Both the position numbers and the translations under genes were made by a program. A model generated the notes under the pieces. It searched no databases and had not been told where the DNA came from. It was given only the letters and a program-made list of their open reading frames with translations. A DNA stretch of 9,896 nucleotides from DATJMJ01 sp035508795 (GTDB lineage: Bacteria; Actinomycetota; Acidimicrobiia; Acidimicrobiales; Palsa-688): contig DATJMJ010000086.1 of the NCBI GenBank assembly GCA_035508795.1, positions 1 through 9,896 of the forward strand, in the 5' to 3' direction. Positions 5,108 to 9,896 of the stretch are shown in pieces. Position 1 is the first letter of the stretch, and each line of letters opens with the position of its first letter.

Positions 5108-7799
5108 GCTGCGGAGCCCAGCCTGGCTCGCGGCACTGGTCCTGCTAGGTCCGACCTTCATGCTTTGGAAGGCGGCCAGGAGCCCCTTCGGGCGGGGCCA
5201 GCGACGCGCCGGCCTCGCGGCCCGGCTCGTGCTGGTCGTCGCGCTTGTACTGGCCCTCGCCGGGCCGGAGCTCACCTATGACGCTTCGAGCCAGACGCTG
5301 GTAGTGGCCGCCGACCTGAGCACGAGCACTGACAGCGCAAGGCAAGCCGAGGTCGCCGACGTGGGTCAGCTCACAACAGCACTCCCCTCCAAGGACGAGC
5401 TTGGCGTTGTCAGCTTTGGCCAGGAGGCTCTTGTGGAAGACCCCCCGGAGCACAACCTGCCGTTCGAAGGCTTCCAGACCTCGCCTGGGGCCAATTTCAC
5501 CGACATCGAGGCGGCGTTGCGCCTGGCCGGTTCGATGGCTGCGGCCGGCACCCGGCGGCACGTCCTGCTCATCAGCGACGGGCGCGAGAACATCGGCGAC
5601 GCCCTCGGGGAGGCACGGGACCTGCGTAGCACAGGCGTCCGTGTCGACGTGCTCCCGCTCCCGCTCACGCCCGGGCCCGACGTGAGGGTCGACTCGGTGA
5701 GCGCCCCGGCAACCGTCGCGCCGGGTTCACGACCGCTCGCCACCGCCGTCCTTGTGAGCAACGAGACGACATCGGCGCGCATCGTATGGACGCTGGACAA
5801 CTCCCAGGTGGTCCTCGACACGCTCCTTGAAGTGCGGCCCGGGGCGACCCGCGTGAGCGCGCTGCTGCCGCCGGCAGGCGCCGGGTTCCACGAGGTGAGC
5901 GTCGAGATCTCCCCTCAACGCGACAGCGTGGCGGGCAACAATGTCGGCGAGGCGCTCTTCCAGGTCCTCGGCCGGCAGCAGGTACTGGTTGTGGAGGGTC
6001 AACCAGGCGCAGGCCGCAACGTCGCCGATGCTCTCCGGGAGGCCGGGTTCGCTGCCGATGTCGTCGGACCATCACAGACCCCCTCCACGGTCGCGGGCGT
6101 CGCCCGCTGGCAGGCGGTGGCACTGGTCAACGTCAGCGCGGCATCGCTAGGCGAAGCGCGCATGTCGGCTATAGCCGAGGCCACACGCGACCTTGGGGTC
6201 GGCTTGGCAGCCTTCGGGGGCACTTCGACCTTCGGACCGGGAGGCTTGGCCGGGACACCCCTCGAGCAGGCCCTCCCGATCGAGATGAAGGTCCCCAACC
6301 CGCAGGACAAGCCCCCCGTAGCGGTGATGCTCGTGCTCGAGACCGTCGAGAGCGCCACCGGCGACATGGTGCTCCGCTCAGCCGCCCGCCAGCTCGTTGC
6401 CAACCTTTCCCCGCAGGACCTCGTCGGCGTGACCAACGGCGCCACGGGGGTGATCGTCCCTTTGCAAACGGTCGGCGACGGAAAAAGCGTCGAGGACCAA
6501 ATAGCCGCCATACCGAGTTTCGGGGACCCGCCGAGCTACGTCCCCTACCTCGAGGACGCGGCCGAGGCGCTCGCCGGCCATCCGTCGGCCACGAAGTTCA
6601 TCGTGCTCATGGGCGACGGCGATGCCGACTTCCCGCTCCCCTCGGCCTCGTTCATGGCCGGTCTCGTCCACCAGGGGATCACCGTGTCGACGGTTGGTGC
6701 CGACGTGCACGGGTCGGCCCTCTACATGTCGTACATGGCCGCGATCGCGGCGGAGGGTGACGGGCGTTTCTACGACTCCGAGTCGGCGGCCCAACTCCCG
6801 TCGATCTTCCTCGACGAGAGCCAGTCCCAGCTCCAGCCCTGGATCGTCCAGCAGCGCTTCCGGGTCGTTGCCGGAGCACCTTCGGCTGCCCTTGACGGCA
6901 TCGACCCGGCGACGGTCCCACCGCTGTCCGGCTACGTGGCCTCGACCCCGAAGGCTTCGGCATCGGTCGTGCTCTCAGGGCCCGAGGGTGACCCCATCCT
7001 TGCTCAATGGCAGTACGGGCTAGGCACTGCCACCGCCTGGACGAGCGATACCCAGGGGCGCTGGACGGCACAGTTGCTCGCCTCCCCGGAGGGGGGCAAG
7101 CTCCTCGCCGGCATAGTCGCCTCCACGCTGCCGCTCGCTGCGAGCCCCTCGCTATCGCTTTCGGCGCAGGTCGAGGGCGACGAGGCCCACCTCGTGGCCC
7201 AAGCTGCAGGGGCGCCGTCGGACGCCACTGCCGTCGCGCACGTGGTGGGGCCGAACGGGCAGGCCGCCGACGTACCGCTTTCCCAAACGGCACCCGGCCG
7301 GTTTGAAGGCGACATCCCAACGCCCGATGTCGGCGCTTACCTCATGCGGGCCGAGGTGAGCGCGGACGGGCACGCCCTAGACGCCGGTACGATCGGCGTC
7401 GCTCTCGCCTACTCGCCCGAGCTGCGCTTCATCGGCACGGACATGCCCTTCTTGTCGGGCCTCGCCCGGGCGGGCGGGGGCGCGGTCCTTTCGTCGGCGC
7501 GCCAGGCCGTAGCGGAGCCGGTCCCGGCGGTCAAGGAGGCCCAGGCGCTCGCGATGTGGCTGCTCGTCCTGGTCATCGTGCTACTTCCCCTCGACGTGGC
7601 GCTCCGACGATTTGACCTGAGGCGCGGCGAGGTCACTCCTTTGCCTGAGACGGAGGACGAGGCAAAGGCTGGTACGCGGGCGGGACGGGCGGAAGCGCCG
7701 GCAACGGCCCCCCCGCCTGCCCCCGCGGCCCCGGTCACCCCTGCCGTCCCCGCCGCACAACCCCTCGCCACAAGGCTGCTCGAGCGGCGCAGGAAATAG
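5097..7799 (+). CDS. Large membrane protein with two VWA-like domains and a glutamine-amidotransferase-like domain
   Basis: A 900-residue protein. Membrane segments lie at about 10-24 and 42-57, joined by a basic loop. VWA domain 1 (about 67-195) has a full metal site: DLSTS (73-77), Thr135 in GANFTD, and SDG (160-162). A beta-rich linker (195-290) leads to a class I glutamine-amidotransferase-like fold (about 295-395), shown by VLVVEG and by FGGTSTFGPGGLAGTPLEQALP, which recalls the family's GG..SFG.GGY..TPLE..LPV. VWA-like domain 2 (about 407-580) has a degraded metal site. WQYGLGTATAWTSDTQGRW (638-656) is typical of this family, followed by a beta-rich part, a membrane segment at about 818-836 and a Pro/Ala-rich basic tail. 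There is no cysteine, so the amidotransferase fold has no catalytic thiol and is probably structural. The GTG start overlaps the previous stop by 11 nt. As last gene of the operon, it is probably a membrane partner of MoxR. Confidence 0.88.
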   Translation: MPIELRSPAWLAALVLLGPTFMLWKAARSPFGRGQRRAGLAARLVLVVALVLALAGPELTYDASSQTLVVAADLSTSTDSARQAEVADVGQLTTALPSKDELGVVSFGQEALVEDPPEHNLPFEGFQTSPGANFTDIEAALRLAGSMAAAGTRRHVLLISDGRENIGDALGEARDLRSTGVRVDVLPLPLTPGPDVRVDSVSAPATVAPGSRPLATAVLVSNETTSARIVWTLDNSQVVLDTLLEVRPGATRVSALLPPAGAGFHEVSVEISPQRDSVAGNNVGEALFQVLGRQQVLVVEGQPGAGRNVADALREAGFAADVVGPSQTPSTVAGVARWQAVALVNVSAASLGEARMSAIAEATRDLGVGLAAFGGTSTFGPGGLAGTPLEQALPIEMKVPNPQDKPPVAVMLVLETVESATGDMVLRSAARQLVANLSPQDLVGVTNGATGVIVPLQTVGDGKSVEDQIAAIPSFGDPPSYVPYLEDAAEALAGHPSATKFIVLMGDGDADFPLPSASFMAGLVHQGITVSTVGADVHGSALYMSYMAAIAAEGDGRFYDSESAAQLPSIFLDESQSQLQPWIVQQRFRVVAGAPSAALDGIDPATVPPLSGYVASTPKASASVVLSGPEGDPILAQWQYGLGTATAWTSDTQGRWTAQLLASPEGGKLLAGIVASTLPLAASPSLSLSAQVEGDEAHLVAQAAGAPSDATAVAHVVGPNGQAADVPLSQTAPGRFEGDIPTPDVGAYLMRAEVSADGHALDAGTIGVALAYSPELRFIGTDMPFLSGLARAGGGAVLSSARQAVAEPVPAVKEAQALAMWLLVLVIVLLPLDVALRRFDLRRGEVTPLPETEDEAKAGTRAGRAEAPATAPPPAPAAPVTPAVPAAQPLATRLLERRRK

Positions 7800-7806
7800 C
7801 CTATTT
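7794..7806. repeat. 13-bp palindrome joining two convergent stop codons
   Basis: AAATAG, one central C, then CTATTT form a perfect inverted repeat. The left arm carries the TAG stop of the + strand gene and the right arm carries the TAG stop of the - strand gene. The arms are AT-rich and the loop is a single base, so it would be a weak terminator at best. Confidence 0.75.
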
Positions 7807-8175
7807 GTCCTGCTCGACCCAGTGCGGCCTGTGGAAGAGCCGCCCGAAGCGCGCCGTCAACGACGGGCCCTCGTCGGCATAGACATCGAGCCGCTCGACT
7901 GGGGGCGCCATCGGCCTGGGTAGCTGAGCGGCTTGTTCGTCAGTGAGCTCGGTGAAGACCGCGGTCCTCGTGATCCGCCTTATCTGGTCACGGTCCACGA
8001 AATGGACGCCATGGGTGCCATGGCCGCCGTGGTGAGGCTTGACAACTATCCCGTCGAAAAGGTCGAGTTCGGGCACCTGCAGCACATGCTCCACGTTGCC
8101 GAACTCGGTCCCGCTCGAGCTCAGCACGGGAGTGCCCTTTTGAAGGGCCATGTAAGAGATCTCGTCGTCGTCCAC
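7801..8175 (-). CDS. PRC-barrel domain protein
   Basis: A 124-residue soluble protein. The segment GTPVLSSSGTEFGNVEHVLQ (14-33), followed by DLFDGIVV and VDRDQIRRITRTAVFTEL, has the beta pattern of a PRC barrel: a turn of the G..V.sS.G...G.V type, then short strands. A His cluster lies at residues 48-58 (H48, H49, H52, H55, H58). The C-terminal 40 residues are a Pro-containing extension. The GTG start at 8175 is chosen because AGGAGG lies nine bases upstream. The frame is open a further 56 codons upstream, but that stretch looks unlike protein, and ATG at residue 9 is a weaker option. PRC barrels serve in RNA processing, photosystem assembly and small stand-alone proteins of unknown role; the function here is unknown. 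The gene converges on the MoxR operon with one base between stops. Confidence 0.75.
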   Translation of the reverse strand: MDDDEISYMALQKGTPVLSSSGTEFGNVEHVLQVPELDLFDGIVVKPHHGGHGTHGVHFVDRDQIRRITRTAVFTELTDEQAAQLPRPMAPPVERLDVYADEGPSLTARFGRLFHRPHWVEQDK

Positions 8176-8184
8176 TAGGACCTG

Positions 8185-8190
8185 CCTCCT
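8185..8190 (-). promoter_or_regulatory. Ribosome binding site of the PRC-barrel gene
   Basis: The - strand reads AGGAGG, nine bases before GTG at 8175-8173. It is a perfect Shine-Dalgarno core and sets the start well inside a longer open frame. Confidence 0.75.
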
Positions 8191-8203
8191 GTCTGCGGCT
8201 GTT

Positions 8204-8224
8204 GGCGGCAGCCTGGTTGCCGCC
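8204..8224. repeat. Inverted repeat in the divergent gap
   Basis: GGCGGCA (8204-8210) and TGCCGCC (8218-8224) are perfect 7-bp arms around seven bases. A further wobble pair and a C-G pair can close inside the loop. It lies 14 nt upstream of the PRC-barrel gene's Shine-Dalgarno and would fall in that gene's leader if transcription starts further upstream. The rest of the 168-nt gap (8176-8343) shows no convincing -35/-10 pair on either strand. Confidence 0.5.
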
Positions 8225-8327
8225 TGGTGGGATCCCGGCTTGCGGCTGGCTCCCGCGTCGTCGCCCCTTGGTGAATTCTTGCTCCCGGCGGCACCATCTT
8301 TACGCAGGAGCAACCCGTGGGGCGGGC

Positions 8328-8333
8328 AAGGAG
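8328..8333 (+). promoter_or_regulatory. Ribosome binding site of the secreted PASTA/DUF4232 gene
   Basis: AAGGAG lies ten bases before the ATG at 8344, which begins a typical signal peptide. A competing AGGAG at 8306-8310 lies six bases before an in-frame GTG at 8317. That start would add nine residues (including a Cys) before the signal peptide, so it is less likely but not excluded. Confidence 0.55.
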
Positions 8334-8343
8334 TTGCTATCAC

Positions 8344-9660
8344 ATGAGGCTTGCGCGGCCCGGCCGGTTAAGCATCATCCCGGTTGCCGCAGCGACCACT
8401 GCTACCACCTTCCTCATCTCCGTCGCGAACTCGCCGGCTGAGGCGGCCCGGGCGTTGCCGGCCTTGCCCGGCCTCTCGCAGGTTGCCGCAGCGCACAGAG
8501 CGGGTGCCGGCCTGCCGACCTGCCCGGCGGTCGCGCCGAAGGCCGGCGCGACGGGCAGTACCGGTGGGGCGGGCGGCGCTGGCGGCACGAGCATCGGCGG
8601 GCCGGGGGCGGGGCCTACCCGAGTGCAGTTGTGCGGGTACTCGCTCGGCAGACCGCTGAAAGAGCGCCCGCCAGGAGGTGTCATGCTCGGTGCCGGGCCG
8701 GCAACGGTGCTGGCGCAATTGCTTGATGGCGGAGCCAGTGCGCCTGCGTCTCAGCGAGCTTGTCAAGGCCAGGACGCCGACGTCCTGATGCGCTTCATGT
8801 ACTCGAGCGGGCCGAGCGAGCAAGCCGTGCTCGTCGACCTCGATTGCCCGCCGACGGCGACGGGGGCGTGGGGCCCGAGCACGCCAGGGACGGCCTTTTT
8901 CGGCAATCAGGTTCGGACCGTGGCCCCGGCGTTGAGCAGCCTCCTCGAGGCAGATGCAGGTAGCTATGCGACCCCTTCTCCACCCGTAGCGCCGGACCTG
9001 TTCGGGTTGCCGGCCATGAGCGCGCAAAAAACGGCTGAATCTCTCGGTTTTACGGCCGGCTTCGGGGGCGAAGAGGTATACCCGGAGCGGGAGCCTGGGT
9101 CGGTCTTGCTGCAGTACCCCCCTGCGGGGATGGGCGACATCGGGAGCAATGTCGACGTGATGCTCGCCGCACCCCCGGCGGCCCCGTGCAGCGCAGGCGA
9201 CCTCACCTTGTCTTACGACGGTTTCCAGGGTGCAACTGGGAATTACTTCGGGAACCTGACCGCTTGGGACAACGCAGGGCATTACTGCCGGCTCACCGGC
9301 CCGGTCACCTTGTCCGGTGCCAACGGCACCGGCACGACGGTGACGCCGATGGCCAGCTTCCCGGTCCCGCCCGGGACGGTGTTGTCGCCTGTGCCCGCGC
9401 TCGCACATGCTCCGGCGTCCGGTCCCGAGAGCCCGGCTTACGCTACGTCACCGCCGCTCGGAGAAGTCAGCGCCGACTTCACTTTCTCGACGCCGACGCC
9501 CTTCGCATGCAACGACCGCGCCGCGACGGTGCCGGCAGAGTGGAAGTTGGTGCTGCCGGGAGGGGGGACCGCGCTAGTCCGCAACGGGGGGAAAGGGGTC
9601 GATGCCTTCAGCGTTTTTTGCGGCACCTTTTCCGGCGTCGGGAGCGTGGATCTCGGCTGA
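8344..9660 (+). CDS. Secreted Cys-rich protein with PASTA-like segment and DUF4232-like domain
   Basis: A 438-residue exported protein. Residues 1-34 are a signal peptide: basic MRLARPGR, a hydrophobic core, and likely cleavage after SPAEA. No lipobox Cys is seen. An N-terminal domain (about 58-205) holds four cysteines (60, 97, 140, 168) and is split by a Gly-rich linker (68-91). Residues 215-276 look like one PASTA domain: APDLFGLPAMSAQKTAESLG, then PGSVLLQYPPAGMGDIGSNV and DVMLA. Residues 282-436 resemble DUF4232: CSAGDLTLSY, then HYCRLTGPVTLSG, with later cysteines 389 and 426. The eight cysteines form an even set and suggest disulfides outside the cell. PASTA domains commonly bind peptidoglycan or beta-lactams in Ser/Thr kinases and PBPs, but no such partner is present here. 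Wall association is inferred; the exact function is unknown. Confidence 0.78.
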   Translation: MRLARPGRLSIIPVAAATTATTFLISVANSPAEAARALPALPGLSQVAAAHRAGAGLPTCPAVAPKAGATGSTGGAGGAGGTSIGGPGAGPTRVQLCGYSLGRPLKERPPGGVMLGAGPATVLAQLLDGGASAPASQRACQGQDADVLMRFMYSSGPSEQAVLVDLDCPPTATGAWGPSTPGTAFFGNQVRTVAPALSSLLEADAGSYATPSPPVAPDLFGLPAMSAQKTAESLGFTAGFGGEEVYPEREPGSVLLQYPPAGMGDIGSNVDVMLAAPPAAPCSAGDLTLSYDGFQGATGNYFGNLTAWDNAGHYCRLTGPVTLSGANGTGTTVTPMASFPVPPGTVLSPVPALAHAPASGPESPAYATSPPLGEVSADFTFSTPTPFACNDRAATVPAEWKLVLPGGGTALVRNGGKGVDAFSVFCGTFSGVGSVDLG

Positions 9661-9673
9661 CGCTGCCGGGGTG

Positions 9674-9702
9674 CTCGAACGGTGCCCCAGCCTGGGCTCG
9701 AG
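9674..9702 (+). terminator. Possible hairpin terminator after the secreted-protein gene
   Basis: Outer arms CTCGA (9674-9678) and TCGAG (9698-9702) enclose inner arms CCCAG (9686-9690) and CTGGG (9692-9696). The stem has an uneven internal bulge of seven bases on one side and one on the other. It begins 13 nt after the stop codon. There is no T-run after it, so it is a weak candidate. Confidence 0.3.
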
Positions 9703-9704
9703 GG

Positions 9705-9720
9705 TGTGAAACCGTTCACA
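9705..9720. promoter_or_regulatory. CRP/GlxR-type operator palindrome
   Basis: TGTGA (9705-9709), six bases, TCACA (9716-9720) is a perfect match to the TGTGA-N6-TCACA box bound by CRP/FNR-family cAMP regulators, including GlxR of corynebacteria and Crp of mycobacteria. The symmetry extends one more base on each side of the spacer (TGTGAA/TTCACA). It is intergenic, about 150 bases before the start of the next gene, which is its likely target. A far-upstream position relative to the candidate promoter is a caveat. Confidence 0.6.
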
Positions 9721-9740
9721 TAGCTCGGCGTTCGGCCGCA

Positions 9741-9785
9741 TGGGCTACTTGGGCTAGTTGGGCCACCTGCGCTACCCGTGCCATC
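9741..9785 (+). repeat. Degenerate 9-bp tandem repeat, about five copies
   Basis: Successive 9-bp units start at 9741, 9750, 9759, 9768 and 9777. The first two differ at one position (TGGGCTACT and TGGGCTAGT) and the later ones drift (TGGGCCACC, TGCGCTACC, CGTGCCATC). It lies between the CRP-type palindrome and the next gene and is not inside any supported gene. Confidence 0.6.
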
Positions 9786-9817
9786 TTTGCCCCGGGCGGC
9801 GGGAGCAGCGTGTGGCT

Positions 9818-9823
9818 AATGTC
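9818..9823 (+). promoter_or_regulatory. Possible -10 element before the right-edge gene
   Basis: TAATGT fits the TANNNT pattern of actinobacterial -10 boxes and stands out in GC-rich surroundings. It lies 42 bases before the GTG at 9866. No clear -35 element is seen at the expected distance, so this is tentative. Confidence 0.25.
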
Positions 9824-9854
9824 GCGCTGGGGGCGGCAGCTGGGCCCCTCTCCG

Positions 9855-9861
9855 AAGGAGG
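9855..9861 (+). promoter_or_regulatory. Ribosome binding site of the right-edge gene
   Basis: AAGGAGG lies four bases before GTG at 9866 (the AGGAG core ends five bases before it). The spacing is short but workable. It can pair with CTCTCC just upstream, which may hide it. Confidence 0.5.
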
Positions 9862-9865
9862 GCAA

Positions 9866-9896
9866 GTGGCCAAATATGCGATTTTTTTTACTCTAA
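9866..9896 (+). CDS. Start of a gene cut by the right edge
   Basis: GTG at 9866 follows a strong Shine-Dalgarno and opens a frame reading MAKYAIFFTL to the end of the window. Only ten codons are visible. An opening of basic Lys-Tyr followed by a short hydrophobic strand is seen in small soluble alpha/beta-barrel proteins such as GYD-domain proteins, but ten residues cannot establish a family. The preceding 205-nt gap with a CRP-type palindrome supports a new transcription unit starting here. An 8-T run covers codons 6-8. Confidence 0.5.
   Translation, partial: MAKYAIFFTL

Noticed and set aside
8176..8343. A 5' extension of the PRC-barrel gene by 56 codons
   Set aside because: The extension is open by chance in GC-rich DNA, its predicted residues look disordered, and a perfect AGGAGG sets the start at 8175.
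8191..8343. Promoter-like pieces such as TTGGTG and CACCAT in the divergent gap
   Set aside because: Spacing and -10 match are poor on both strands, so no promoter is called.
8382..8493. A 13-bp direct repeat GGTTGCCGCAGCG at 8382 and 8481
   Set aside because: Both copies are in frame and encode VAAA in Ala-rich coding sequence; composition explains it.
8368..9408. A 346-codon - strand frame opposite the secreted protein gene
   Set aside because: Arg-rich shadow without motif; the + strand has a signal peptide, PASTA-like segment and paired cysteines.
9186..9896. A long + strand frame reaching the right edge
   Set aside because: Mostly out of frame over the DUF4232-like domain; its end only passes through the non-coding repeat gap and clashes with the well-supported GTG start at 9866.
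1..9896. tRNA, rRNA, CRISPR array, insertion sequence or attachment site
   Set aside because: No cloverleaf, conserved rRNA segment, regularly spaced repeat array, transposase motif or terminal inverted repeat was seen on either strand.

Overview
The window is very GC-rich. Its genes are packed with short overlaps and use ATG, GTG and probably TTG starts. A secreted protein with PASTA-like and DUF4232-like segments, together with a perfect TGTGA-N6-TCACA palindrome (the GlxR/CRP box form of actinobacteria), suggests a high-GC actinobacterium. Deep lineages such as Acidimicrobiia or Thermoleophilia would fit, and Chloroflexota is not excluded. The genus cannot be told from this sequence. No rRNA, tRNA, CRISPR array, insertion sequence or phage gene was seen.

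Positions 1-7799 (+ strand) are one tightly coupled operon that enters from the left edge. Its genes are the 3' part of an Ala/Gly-rich protein of the type found upstream of moxR genes, a MoxR-family AAA+ ATPase, a DUF58 protein, a BatA-like membrane protein with a von Willebrand factor A (VWA) domain, and a 900-residue membrane protein with two VWA-like domains flanking a glutamine-amidotransferase-like domain. The junctions are a 4-nt overlap, a 4-nt overlap, a 12-nt gap and an 11-nt overlap. The layout matches MoxR/VWA systems. In these a cytoplasmic AAA+ ATPase is thought to act as a chaperone with a cytoplasmic VWA-fold adaptor (DUF58) and membrane-anchored VWA partners on an unidentified client. 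By the positive-inside rule, both large VWA proteins here expose most of their mass outside the membrane.

Positions 7801-8175 (- strand) encode a small PRC-barrel-type protein with a His cluster. It converges tail-to-tail on the operon with one base between the stop codons. A 168-nt divergent gap (8176-8343) separates it from the next gene and holds ribosome binding sites and a hairpin but no clear promoter.

Positions 8344-9660 (+ strand) encode a secreted cysteine-rich protein with a PASTA-like segment and a C-terminal DUF4232-like domain. The following gap, 9661-9865, is the most structured non-coding part of the window. It carries an imperfect hairpin, the TGTGA-N6-TCACA palindrome, a degenerate 9-bp tandem repeat, a possible -10 element and a hairpin over a Shine-Dalgarno sequence. 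It leads into a new gene that begins at 9866 and is cut by the right edge.

All domain calls were made by eye from motifs; no database search was possible.
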